Below are positions 9,306 to 16,990 of a stretch of DNA of 64,000 nt, piece by piece. A program made the translations under genes and the position numbers. The notes under the pieces are model-generated. The model had not been told where the DNA came from and searched no databases. It saw only the letters and a list, made by a program, of their open reading frames with translations. The stretch is from positions 4,588,001-4,652,000 of the forward strand of contig OZ242023.1 of the NCBI GenBank assembly GCA_965204915.1, written 5' to 3'. This DNA comes from HK1 sp965204915. GTDB taxonomy: Bacteria; Pseudomonadota; Gammaproteobacteria; HK1. Position 1 is the stretch's first letter. Every line of letters begins with the position of its first letter.

Positions 9306-9739
9306 AGCTCCAGCTCCCGGACCTTTTCATACCCGATGAGCCGCATCCTCCAGGTTCCCATCGTCCGCCCCCGTTCGCTCAACGTGAATTCGACCTCGTA
9401 CAGGCCGAGCTCGAAGTAGCCGCGGCTTCCGGTCACCCCCTGGCTTTGACGAACGGGCCGTAGCAGCTCCGCCGACCATACGACGTCGACCCCGTCGAGC
9501 TCGAAGCTCCCTGCGGCCTGCTCCCGGGGATTGACCGACGACAGGTATTCGATGGCGGAACGGGCGGCCGGGAGCTGGCGGGTGACGTCATGAGCCCGCG
9601 CGAGCGCGATCAGGTTGGTGTTGAAGAGGCCGTACAGCGCCATCGCGGCGGCGGCGAAGACCACCAGGGTGACCAGGGTCTCCAGCAGCGCAAAGCCCCG
9701 CAGACGGGTACGGGGACCCGATCGCCTACGTCTGGGCAT
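9302..9739 (-). CDS. gspI: T2SS minor pseudopilin GspI
   Basis: GspI nucleates the pseudopilus tip complex. The 145-residue product starts MPRRRRSGPRTRLRG and has the prepilin motif G-FALLETLVTLVVFAAAAMALYGL with Glu at +5. A short GspI-type C-terminal domain follows (SRGYFELGLYEVEFTLSERG). The leader of about 15 residues is basic, as expected. The ATG at 9739 lies within the end of gspH (14-bp overlap) and the stop overlaps the gspJ GTG, so the genes are probably translationally coupled. Confidence 0.88.
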   Translation of the reverse strand: MPRRRRSGPRTRLRGFALLETLVTLVVFAAAAMALYGLFNTNLIALARAHDVTRQLPAARSAIEYLSSVNPREQAAGSFELDGVDVVWSAELLRPVRQSQGVTGSRGYFELGLYEVEFTLSERGRTMGTWRMRLIGYEKVRELEL

Positions 9740-10448
9740 CGATACGACAATACGGCGGCTCCAGATCGACCTCGACGGCCACCGCTCCCCGGTGGCGCAA
9801 GGTGAGCCGGGCGCCGAGGCAGGCCCCGTTCGCGCGCACGACGAGGGGTGGATCGAGTCCGATCTCCCAGCCTTCGGGCAGGTCGATCGCGTACCGTTCG
9901 TGGTCTGCGTGGAGAAACGGATCGGACGAGGGCCCGGCCGCGCCGCGCCCCGGCTCTTCCCGTGCGGCATCCGCCGTTTCCCCCCCCGGCGCGGGGGGCC
10001 CAGCGTCTTGCCCGGCGTCGGTCCCGAAGACGACGTAATTCCGCCTCTGCAACATCGCCTGCCGGCCGAGGCCCACGAACTGATCCAGGATCCGGTCACG
10101 CTCGGTCCCTCTGGCGACACCCGCGGCGAGCCGATCCAGATTCGGCATCGCCAGCGCGGTGACCAGCGCCAGGAGCAGAAGGACGACCATCAGCTCCAGC
10201 AGGGTGAAACCTCGCGCTGCGGCAGGCGCGGCGCTCCAGCCCAGGCCTGCGGCGGCGCGCGACGGGCGCGGGGCGCGGTTCGAGAAGGGCCGGCCGGACT
10301 CCCGCACGATGCCCCCGCGAGCCTCGGCGCCCCGCCGGTCCGCCGGCGCCGGCGTGCACGCCGGCGCCCCGCAACCACGCGCCGCGCCGCCCGCCCGGCT
10401 CATTCGGGAACGAAACCCCTCGCTCCGGATCTCCGGCCCGCACACCAT
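9726..10448 (-). CDS. gspH: T2SS minor pseudopilin GspH, long leader, start uncertain
   Basis: GspH is a minor pseudopilin joining the tip to the GspG shaft. The prepilin motif G-FTLLELMVVLLLLALV and the domain with LGRQAMLQRRNYVVFG and YAIDLPEGWEIG identify it. The ATG at 10448 overlaps the gspG stop (TGATG), giving 240 residues but about 80 residues before the cleavage site; an ATG at 10403 would give about 65. Both are far longer than normal. The leader region includes a 24-bp perfect palindrome at 10345-10368. No GTG or TTG occurs in frame close to the motif. Confidence 0.82.
   Translation of the reverse strand: MVCGPEIRSEGFRSRMSRAGGAARGCGAPACTPAPADRRGAEARGGIVRESGRPFSNRAPRPSRAAAGLGWSAAPAAARGFTLLELMVVLLLLALVTALAMPNLDRLAAGVARGTERDRILDQFVGLGRQAMLQRRNYVVFGTDAGQDAGPPAPGGETADAAREEPGRGAAGPSSDPFLHADHERYAIDLPEGWEIGLDPPLVVRANGACLGARLTLRHRGAVAVEVDLEPPYCRIDAQT
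10345..10368. repeat. 24-bp perfect palindrome in gspH leader
   Basis: Twelve bases (GGCGCCGGCGTG) are followed directly by their exact complement, with no loop. The palindrome lies inside the part of gspH that codes for the overlong leader. It would form a strong cruciform or mRNA hairpin. Confidence 0.85.
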
Positions 10449-10876
10449 CAAGATTGTTCCGGCAGATAGCCGACGTCGGCATTGACGCCCTCGCCGCCCT
10501 CCTTGGCGTCGGCGCCGAGGGAATAGAGCGCGAAGCCCTGGAGGTTGTCGGTCGGATGCTCGTAGCGATAGGGGGTGCGCCACGGGTCCGGGGGTATTTC
10601 GTCGTCCACATAGGGTCCGCTCCAGAACGCGGCGACCTCCGGCGGCGGCCGGATCAGGGCGGTGAGACCTTCCGCGGTGGAGGGAAAGCGGCCGATGTCC
10701 AGGCGATACGCCTGCAAGGCGCCGCGGAGCATCTTGATCTGGGTCTCCGCCACCTGCACCTTGGAGCTGTCCACCCGGCCGAAGAGCCGCGGCCCGACCA
10801 GCCCCACCAGCAGGCCGAGGATGACCAGCACCACCATGAGCTCGATCAGCGTGAAACCGGTGTTCCCGGTCCGCAT
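10448..10876 (-). CDS. gspG: T2SS major pseudopilin GspG
   Basis: GspG is the main subunit of the pseudopilus. The 142-residue product starts MRTGNTG-FTLIELMVVLVILGLLVGLVGPRLFG. This is a short basic leader, the Gly cleavage site and Glu at +5, followed by the conserved GspG pattern TQIKMLRGALQAYRLDIGRFPST, then WSGPYVDDEIPPDPWRTPYRY and the calcium-site region SLGADAKEGGEGVNADV. Length and motifs are canonical. I chose the ATG at 10876 because it gives the standard seven-residue leader, although the frame is open to 11020. It follows gspF by about 120 bp. Confidence 0.96.
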   Translation of the reverse strand: MRTGNTGFTLIELMVVLVILGLLVGLVGPRLFGRVDSSKVQVAETQIKMLRGALQAYRLDIGRFPSTAEGLTALIRPPPEVAAFWSGPYVDDEIPPDPWRTPYRYEHPTDNLQGFALYSLGADAKEGGEGVNADVGYLPEQS

Positions 10877-10997
10877 GGCCCGCCGGATGCGGCCGCGGGG
10901 CCGGGACGCCACTCGCCTGCGACACCCTGGCCGCCCGCGACGTCCTGGCCGCGAAGCGGCGAAGGGCGAGCCGGAGCCGGACGATCCGGCGGCTCCC

Positions 10998-12194
10998 TCA
11001 GAATGCGATGTCGTTGACACTGGTAATCGCCAGGATGATTCCGATCATGATGAGGCCGAGGAAGCCACCGATCAGCAGGACGGCCACCGGCTCGATCAAG
11101 GTGAGGAACCGCTTCATCCGCCGCGTGCTGTTCTCCTCGTAGAGCGTGGCCAGAGCGCGCAGCATCTGCGCAAGCTGTCCCGATTGCTCGCCGACGCGAA
11201 GCAGATTGTAGCCCGTCGGCGTGAGGGCTCCCCGTTTCTCGAGCGCCGCCGACAGCGGGGCGCCGCCGCGCACGTCGCCGGCGGCCTGCTCCAGTGTCGC
11301 TTTACGGCGTGAGATACGCACCCCCCGCGAAGCGAGGCCGAGGGCGTCCATGAGGTCCACCCGGCTGGTCAGCATGGCGCTCATCACGGACGCCCACTTC
11401 GCGGTGTCCGCTTCGGAGAACCAGTCCTTGAAGAGCGGCAGGGCGGCCAGGGTGTCGCGGACACGTTGCCGGACGCCCGGTTGCCGCCACAGCGCCGCAC
11501 CGCCGGCGACCGCGGAGGCGAGGGCGCCGGCCAACAGCCACCCGTTCTCGTTGAACCACACACCGGTGCGCAGCACCGCCTCGGCGAGAAACGGCAGCTC
11601 GCCGCCCTCTTCGAGCAGGTTGGAGAACTGCGGGATGACGAAGACGAACACCAGGAGCACCGCTGCAATACCGGACACGATGAGGATCGACGGATAGATC
11701 AGTGCACTGCGCATCTCCGCCGCCACCCGCTGGTCGTAGCGCATCTGCTCCACCGCCTCGCGCAACGCCTGGGCCAGATGTCCGCTCAGCTCGCCCGCTT
11801 CCACCAGGTGGTAGACGTACTCGGGCAGCGCCAACCCACAGGTGCGGAGCGCTCCGCTGAAGTTCTGCCCGCGCACGAGTGCCTGGGCGATGGACTGAAA
11901 AGCGCCCGCAAGCGCCGGATGGTAGCTGCCACGCCCTTGGGCCAGCACCGCGTCACCGAGCGAGACGCCGGATTCGAGCAGGGTGGCGAGCTCGTGAAAC
12001 GCCACCACCAGCTCCGGCAGGCGCAACCGGCGGCCAACCCGGGAGCGCGCGGACACACGCCGCTCGCTCACCTCCACCACCGTGTTGCCCTCGGCGCCGA
12101 GCCGGCGCACGAGCTCCGTCACGGAGCCGGCTTCCGCCTGCCCCGTCACGGCCCGGCCGCCACGGTCGACGACTTGGTACTCGTACTCCGGCAT
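10998..12194 (-). CDS. gspF: T2SS inner-membrane platform protein GspF
   Basis: GspF is the polytopic membrane protein around which the platform assembles. The 398-residue product begins MPEYEYQVVDRGGRAVTGQAEA, typical of GspF. It has two repeated T2SSF domains (helical bundles around residues 65-190 and 265-390) and three membrane segments (ILIVSGIAAVLLVFVFVI, WLLAGALASAVAGGAAL, and near the end VLLIGGFLGLIMIGIILAI). The first 122 bp, including the start, are duplicated at 14247-14367. This shows that the gene originally began directly behind the large fusion gene ending at 14351, and that the intervening DNA was inserted later. The bases upstream of the start still encode the last residues of that neighbour (HME, stop). 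Confidence 0.95.
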   Translation of the reverse strand: MPEYEYQVVDRGGRAVTGQAEAGSVTELVRRLGAEGNTVVEVSERRVSARSRVGRRLRLPELVVAFHELATLLESGVSLGDAVLAQGRGSYHPALAGAFQSIAQALVRGQNFSGALRTCGLALPEYVYHLVEAGELSGHLAQALREAVEQMRYDQRVAAEMRSALIYPSILIVSGIAAVLLVFVFVIPQFSNLLEEGGELPFLAEAVLRTGVWFNENGWLLAGALASAVAGGAALWRQPGVRQRVRDTLAALPLFKDWFSEADTAKWASVMSAMLTSRVDLMDALGLASRGVRISRRKATLEQAAGDVRGGAPLSAALEKRGALTPTGYNLLRVGEQSGQLAQMLRALATLYEENSTRRMKRFLTLIEPVAVLLIGGFLGLIMIGIILAITSVNDIAF

Positions 12195-12217
12195 CGCCGG
12201 TCACTCCATGTGCGAGG
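12096..12217. repeat. Direct repeat copy A (gspF 5' end plus tail of upstream gene)
   Basis: This segment matches 14247-14367 almost base for base. It covers the first ~33 codons of gspF, its ribosome-binding region, and the stop codon with the last few codons of the upstream fusion gene. Differences are a few substitutions and one base missing from the other copy. The two copies flank the inserted island 12218-14246. Confidence 0.93.
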
Positions 12218-12228
12218 CGCCCCTAATA

Positions 12229-12349
12229 CCTCTGCACAGAGATTATGACCGGTTCAGGCGGCATGGGCATGGTCGCACCGAACTCTGGTGGAGTGTCCCG
12301 CCCTGCGCCGACCGGCCAGAACCAATCGATCGAAACCACTGTGCAGAGG
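12229..12349. mobile_element. 121-bp MITE with TA target duplication (IS630/Tc1-like ends)
   Basis: The element starts CCTCTGCACAG and ends CTGTGCAGAGG, an 11-bp perfect inverted repeat. It is flanked on both sides by TA (12227-12228 and 12350-12351). It encodes nothing. TA duplication is the hallmark of IS630/Tc1-mariner transposition (known), so this is probably a non-autonomous derivative. It lies at the left edge of the inserted island. Confidence 0.6.
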
Positions 12350-12392
12350 TACCAGGAGCGCGGGCCTCGTCCCGCCCGCGAAGCGGGCCGCA

Positions 12393-13006
12393 TCAGTCGT
12401 TGGCGCTCCACTCGCGGGATATCCCGATCAACCGGTCGAATATCCTCCGCGCTTCAGCCGTCGCGATGGGGCTCGGGTCGGTTTGGCGCACCAACGCCTT
12501 GTCGAAGAAGCCGTGCGGCGTGCCGGCCAAGCCGATGGAGCGCACAAAGGCCGTAAGTTGCGGGAGGAAGCGGTCATGGAAGGACGCCTCCGAAGAAGCG
12601 AAGTGCAGCAAGGGAAAGCGGTGCTCGTCGTGCAGGCGGAGGAGCTCCCGGTTGTACGCGCACCAGAGATCGAGAGCGTGCCCCTCGCCGATCGCCAGGT
12701 CGCCGGTACGGGAGACGAGGGAGCGGACAACCAGGGACGGATGGCGAAACACACCGATCAGCCGGGAAACGGGCAGCAGGCGCAGCCAGCCACCAACCGT
12801 CCAAAGCGTGCGGGGGTCCTTGAAGCCCCAAGGCCGATTAGCATCCAGGTATGGCCGGATCAATGCCTTCGCCTGCTTGGGCATGCGGCGGTCGATCTCG
12901 TTCAGGTCCGCCACGCGGGACCGGAGCCATTCGATGGCGGGGACGACGAATTCAGCCGTATGGTAACGCATACTGCATGGCCGAAGCCATCGCGGGCCAC
13001 GAGGAA
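12393..13006 (-). pseudogene. Truncated sulfotransferase-family gene
   Basis: The reading frame (first plausible ATG 12971) encodes GFKDPRTLWTVGGWLRLLP and LIGVFRHPSLVVRSLVSR, the typical 3'-phosphosulfate-binding region of P-loop sulfotransferases. The N-terminal 5'-phosphosulfate loop (GxxRSGTS type) is missing. The frame loses similarity at about 13007, where an IS-type terminal repeat begins, so the 5' part was probably removed by a mobile element. About 190 residues remain of a family usually 250-300 long. It lies in the island inserted in front of gspF. A sulfotransferase here, next to a larger sulfotransferase fusion, hints that both belonged to one modification locus (inference). Confidence 0.65.
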
Positions 13007-13022
13007 CAGCGATTTCCGCTGA
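13007..13022. mobile_element. Isolated IS end (solo terminal inverted repeat)
   Basis: CAGCGATTTCCGCTGA matches 15 of 16 bases of the terminal repeat of the intact IS at 31299-32962 (CAGCGATTTCCGCTAA). No further similarity to that IS follows and no partner end was found nearby. It is therefore either a remnant or the end of a related element whose other end is lost. It coincides with the truncation point of the sulfotransferase gene. Confidence 0.5.
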
Positions 13023-13207
13023 TATGAATCGACCCGTCAAGCTGTCGTATCGTCTCTTGAAGTCGCCTCCCTCGATGGGCTGGGGTCAGGGCGCGGCCGG
13101 CATGATTCGCGACGGTGGGGGTCCCTCTGATATCCATGGGTTGGCGACCACCTGGCTTCACTTCGTCGCGGAGCGGCCTCCGTTGAGTCTTCGGGAGGAA
13201 AGAGCAG

Positions 13208-13375
13208 ATGAATTCACCGACAAGATACTCTGCGGAAGTCCGGGAGCGGGCGGTGAGTAGCCGGCGGGATGGTGGAAATCGAGGCGGAAGGACGCGAGTC
13301 ACCCGGGGGGTGATCATCGGCCATCTTGTCCGCGCCACGGTAGTGAAGGCACTTTCGGGGGAGGGACGGGCGTGA
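13208..13375 (+). pseudogene. Remnant of an IS3-type transposase OrfA 5' end (55-codon ORF)
   Basis: An ATG with a good ribosome-binding site (GGGAGGA, 13193-13199) encodes MNSPTRYSAEVRERAV, the characteristic N-terminus of IS3-family OrfA proteins. After about 16 residues the similarity stops and the frame runs as a basic, low-complexity tail to TGA at 13375. It overlaps the GTG start of the following mntA gene (GTGA), so its transcription and translation could feed into that gene. The rest of the 13041-13371 interval contains nothing else I recognise. Confidence 0.5.
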
Positions 13376-13896
13376 CCGGATTCGCCGGCGAAAGAGACGT
13401 TGCCCGCCTTTGCGGCCGGCTCGCATACCGTCTGGGCGACGATTCCTCGGTGCGTCTCGCCTGGCTGCACGGAAGCTGGGCGCGCGGCGGCGCGCGGAGC
13501 GAGAGCGACGTCGACGTCGCGGTGCTGCTCGGTGAGGAGTACGCGGCGGATCCCGCGTCGCACAAGGACTCGATCTGGCGCCTGGCGGGAGCGCTCGGTC
13601 GAGAGATCCCGAGCGATCGGCTCGATCTGGTGCTCCTCAACAACGCTCCGGCCCTGCTGCGCCATCGCGTGATCCGCGACGGTGTCCTGCTGTTCGTTCG
13701 CTGCGAGGCCGAGCGCGTACGCTTCGTGCTGCGTACAATCCGGGAGTATCAGGATCTGGAGCCGCGTCTTCGCGAACACACCCGCCGTCGGATGCAACGG
13801 CTCAAAGAGGGGCGCGCCCATGGTCGATACGGAGGTCTTCTCGAGACGGCTCGACGCGCTGGACGGCTACTTGGACCGGCTGCGAAGCCTCGGTGA
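13372..13896 (+). CDS. mntA: MntA-like nucleotidyltransferase antitoxin
   Basis: This is a minimal nucleotidyltransferase of the type that neutralises HEPN toxins, in characterised pairs by adding AMP to the toxin. The diagnostic motif is GSWARGGARSESDVDVAV (residues about 34-51), with the two metal-binding Asp of SDVDV and a third carboxylate in SDRLDLVLL. The GTG start at 13372 has a purine-rich GGGGGAGGG just upstream. The C-terminal ~40 residues extend past the usual domain and overlap the toxin gene by 77 bp. It is transcribed opposite to the surrounding T2SS operon and lies inside the inserted island. Confidence 0.87.
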   Translation: MTGFAGERDVARLCGRLAYRLGDDSSVRLAWLHGSWARGGARSESDVDVAVLLGEEYAADPASHKDSIWRLAGALGREIPSDRLDLVLLNNAPALLRHRVIRDGVLLFVRCEAERVRFVLRTIREYQDLEPRLREHTRRRMQRLKEGRAHGRYGGLLETARRAGRLLGPAAKPR

Positions 13897-14242
13897 AGCG
13901 GCCGAGGAGGAATATCTCGCGGAGCCGGGCATTCACGATCTGGCCGCGCGTTATCTGCATCTCGCGATCGAAGCGGCGATCGATCTCGCCAACCACTGGA
14001 TAGCGGATCACGGCTTCAGAACCCCGGACTCGAACCGGGACACCTTCACGGTGCTGGAGGAAGCGGGCGAGATCGAAGCGGCGCTGGCCGAGCGGATGCG
14101 GGGTTGGGCCGGGTTTCGCAACGTGCTCGTCCACGAGTACATCAACATCGATCACCGTATCGCCTACGCTGCGGTCCGCAACGAACTCGACGATCTCGCG
14201 GACTTCCGGGCATGGGCGTTGGGGAAGATCGAATTGCCATGA
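13820..14242 (+). CDS. hepT: HepT-like HEPN RNase toxin
   Basis: This is the partner of the MntA-like protein. The 140-residue all-helical product carries the HEPN catalytic motif RNVLVHEY (R-x4-H-x-Y, near residues 104-111), used for RNA cleavage by HepT toxins. The start ATGGTCGAT lies inside mntA (77-bp overlap). The stop is directly followed by the duplicated gspF fragment (14247). Such modules are often carried on mobile or accessory DNA, which agrees with the flanking repeats here. Confidence 0.88.
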   Translation: MVDTEVFSRRLDALDGYLDRLRSLGEAAEEEYLAEPGIHDLAARYLHLAIEAAIDLANHWIADHGFRTPDSNRDTFTVLEEAGEIEAALAERMRGWAGFRNVLVHEYINIDHRIAYAAVRNELDDLADFRAWALGKIELP

Positions 14243-14246
14243 AACC

Positions 14247-14367
14247 GCCGAGCCTGCGCACGAGTTCCGTCACGGATCGGCTTCCGCCTGCCCCGTCACG
14301 GCCCGGCCGCCACGGTCGACGACTTGGTACTCGTACTCCGGCATCGCCGGTCACTCCATGTGCGAGG
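14247..14367. repeat. Direct repeat copy B (relic of gspF 5' end)
   Basis: This is 121 bp matching 12096-12217. On the minus strand it still reads MPEYEYQVVDRGGRAVTGQAEA, directly behind the stop of the 14351-16984 gene. A one-base deletion near 14276 and the junction with hepT then destroy the frame. It marks the ancestral gspF position and the right border of the inserted island. Confidence 0.93.
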
Positions 14368-16984
14368 TCGGGCGGTCGGAGCCGCGGTTCAGGTGGGGAA
14401 ACGGAACGGAGGGGAGGGGGCATCCCAGAAATCCGCACAACTTCTCCCATCCATCGCCGGCTTCCAGCTCCATGACCAGGAAGTCTTCTTCCCTGCCGTG
14501 AAAGTAGGCGGCAACGGCCCGAATATGCCGACGGTACCGCATGAGGTACGCATCCTCGTTGCCGCGTGGCGATCCATGTCCATATATCCATTTCCTCATC
14601 GGCGTACTCTCATCGCCGAAGTACGAGACGGCGCTGGCGATCCAGCGCTCCGCCGGGCGCACGGTCAGAATGAACCTGCTGCCGGGAAACGTCGCATCGA
14701 GCTCTCTATAAAGCACCGTCCAGGGGTTGCCTATGAACGCGTCGAACTCGGTCGCGAGCGCAAGCGCCGTACCCAAAGCGTGCGTGCCGATATCCGGGTC
14801 CCGCACTCCAAACTTCTCTCCGACGCGATAACCCAGGACACCCAGCGCCGCGCCCATGGATCTCGTCCCGCTTTTGCCGAACCCGATACAGAACACCTTG
14901 TTCCGGTAACGTGCATTTTCGAGATCCCTCCGATCACTGCCCGGCGACGAAAATGATCCTCTCAGCACGTCCCACCCCCGCCGCGCATGACCGACGACCA
15001 GATTCCTTTCCGCCTTGCTCAAACGGAACCGCTCGGCACGTTCACCGATGATCCCGTCGATCTCCAGGACCAGATCCACGACGCGCCGCTTCTCGATCCG
15101 GTCCAGATCGAATCGGTTGACCATCCGCATCATATCGACCCCCGACGATCGCATCGACACGTTATGCCGGCAAACGTTCGTGGACAGTCGTTGAATCCGG
15201 TATCGATCCAGAAACGCCCGAACCGTGTCGCCGGCATAAGGAAGCGCCTTGACGCGGCCGCATCCGAACAGCTCCTGCGCTTCGTAGTAGAAGCCCAGAT
15301 AATCGAGATGACGCCGGAACCATCCGTCCTGCATCGCGGCCGTGAAATCGACGTCCTTTCCATAGACGTTTCCCGGAGTGTCCTCGGTAATCGGGTTCCT
15401 GAGATTCTGAATGTAATATGCAACCGCGAAATCCTCCGGCGGCCGGAACCAGACGCAGAGCTCGAAGTCGAACAACGCCGCCAGATGCCGCAGGAGCCCC
15501 TTCGCCTTGGGAGGGTAGTCCCACCAGTGGTTGAAAATCCCTTCCGTGGTGAGAATGATCGTATGAGTGTGTTCAGGCATGTCGTCGAGCGCCGTCTCGA
15601 TGTACTCGACGAATGCTTCCTCGTCCGCCCACCGCAGAAGTTCGACGAGGTGCTGGTGTTTCGGGGAACTCGTCGTAATCGACGGCGGCGGATACCACCA
15701 TCCTTCTTCGGCCAGTGTCCGCCGATTGGCGCCCAGGCAGTGTTGCAGCGACGAGGTACCGGTCTTGGACGTGCCGCCGTGGAGGATCATCCGCCGTTTC
15801 CTGTCGCCGATCCGGGTTCGCGCAACGAACCCCCGAGAGAAGACTTGTTTCGGCGTGACCGGCACTCGTGCCACGGATTGCCGCGCGAGATGCCGCTTGT
15901 ACATGTCGAAGAACACGCTCTCTCCGCGACTGCCGATGGCCGTATTAACCCGCTCCACCGCTGCATCGAAGGCGTCGTTGCCCGAGTAGGCCGGCGCGAT
16001 CAAGCCGAACGCGTCGAGGTTCCGGTGATAGTGAATGACGTGCAGATCCTCTTCCGAACGAAACGAGCGAGGGTGTTTCTCATCGTGGCTCGGGAAGTTC
16101 CAGTTGGCGGTCAGGTGGGAAAAGGGGATTCGTTCCGATGACAGCGCCATCGAGAAGGAGATTTGATCGATATGGATCCTCATGCGGGGATCGTCGATCA
16201 GATCGGGACGCGAGAACAGATATTCGGCCCATCTGCGCCACCCGGTGCGCAGTCGGGGCAGCAGCGCCCGGGGAACGTAGAGGAATCCGCCGTTCATGTT
16301 CGTAGCGACCGTCGGGCCCGCATCCCGCCAGTCACACGGCACGACGCCGGGAAGATCGAGACCCGCCCCCGAAAACAGCCGTTCCAGCACTTCCAGCGGC
16401 GGATTGGGGCCATCGACCACCTTCCCCCATACGACGTTCGGATCGGGCACCTCCAGCGCCGTCAGAACCGCCAGATCCAGATCCAGGAGAAAGACGCCGT
16501 TTGCCGACGCATCCGCATGTTCGAGAAAGTAATCGAGCCGTGCGATCTTGTTGCAGTACGTCTCGTCGAGATAGGGAAGGAAGCTTGCCGTCGAATAACC
16601 GGATCTTTCGAACGCTCCACGTACTTCATCGGACACCCGGTCGGTGCACTGGACCACGATCCTTTCACGAGGAACGCCACCGAATTCTTCGAGCGTGAAG
16701 AGCAGTATTTCGGCCTGGTATGCATGCACCGGCGACCAATCGACCACCAGGGAATATAGAAAGGGGTGGTCCGCGGGCGGATCCGCCCTCCCGGATTTCG
16801 TGGGCGATCGGACAACGGAGAGAAGCAATCTTTTCAGCGCGGAACGCAGGGCCGGGAACGGGCCGATGCGCGGAAGGAGACTTCGAGACGGCTCGAGAGG
16901 CGCCGACATGCCTCCCCCCGGAGCCCCCTGGTCCGGGCTCTCCTGGAGAGCGGAGCTCGGGAACGAACGCATCCGGGTCCGCAT
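14351..16984 (-). CDS. Glycosyltransferase-sulfotransferase-sulfotransferase fusion protein in T2SS operon
   Basis: An 877-residue protein with three enzyme-like parts. Residues ~75-375 look like a nucleotide-sugar glycosyltransferase domain with the metal-binding DxD motif in GVFLLDLDLAVL (~168-170), plus NMNGGFLYVPR and HIDQISFSMAL. Residues ~398-690 form a P-loop sulfotransferase-like domain (MILHGGTSKTGTSSLQ, ~399-414). Residues ~705-870 form a second one (KVFCIGFGKSGTRSMGAAL, ~706-724, and FILTVRPAERWIASAVSYF). No signal peptide or membrane helix is visible, so it is probably cytosolic. The ATG lies 6 bp after the gspE stop and the gene originally touched gspF, so it is a resident of the T2SS operon. 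It may modify a pseudopilin, a secreted substrate or a surface glycan (inference). Substrates are unknown. Confidence 0.8.
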   Translation of the reverse strand: MRTRMRSFPSSALQESPDQGAPGGGMSAPLEPSRSLLPRIGPFPALRSALKRLLLSVVRSPTKSGRADPPADHPFLYSLVVDWSPVHAYQAEILLFTLEEFGGVPRERIVVQCTDRVSDEVRGAFERSGYSTASFLPYLDETYCNKIARLDYFLEHADASANGVFLLDLDLAVLTALEVPDPNVVWGKVVDGPNPPLEVLERLFSGAGLDLPGVVPCDWRDAGPTVATNMNGGFLYVPRALLPRLRTGWRRWAEYLFSRPDLIDDPRMRIHIDQISFSMALSSERIPFSHLTANWNFPSHDEKHPRSFRSEEDLHVIHYHRNLDAFGLIAPAYSGNDAFDAAVERVNTAIGSRGESVFFDMYKRHLARQSVARVPVTPKQVFSRGFVARTRIGDRKRRMILHGGTSKTGTSSLQHCLGANRRTLAEEGWWYPPPSITTSSPKHQHLVELLRWADEEAFVEYIETALDDMPEHTHTIILTTEGIFNHWWDYPPKAKGLLRHLAALFDFELCVWFRPPEDFAVAYYIQNLRNPITEDTPGNVYGKDVDFTAAMQDGWFRRHLDYLGFYYEAQELFGCGRVKALPYAGDTVRAFLDRYRIQRLSTNVCRHNVSMRSSGVDMMRMVNRFDLDRIEKRRVVDLVLEIDGIIGERAERFRLSKAERNLVVGHARRGWDVLRGSFSSPGSDRRDLENARYRNKVFCIGFGKSGTRSMGAALGVLGYRVGEKFGVRDPDIGTHALGTALALATEFDAFIGNPWTVLYRELDATFPGSRFILTVRPAERWIASAVSYFGDESTPMRKWIYGHGSPRGNEDAYLMRYRRHIRAVAAYFHGREEDFLVMELEAGDGWEKLCGFLGCPLPSVPFPHLNRGSDRPTSHME

Positions 16985-16990
16985 TCCCGC

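Noticed and set aside
14247..14367. A second functional gspF start
   Set aside because: A one-base deletion and the junction with hepT abolish the frame after about 22 codons; only a relic.
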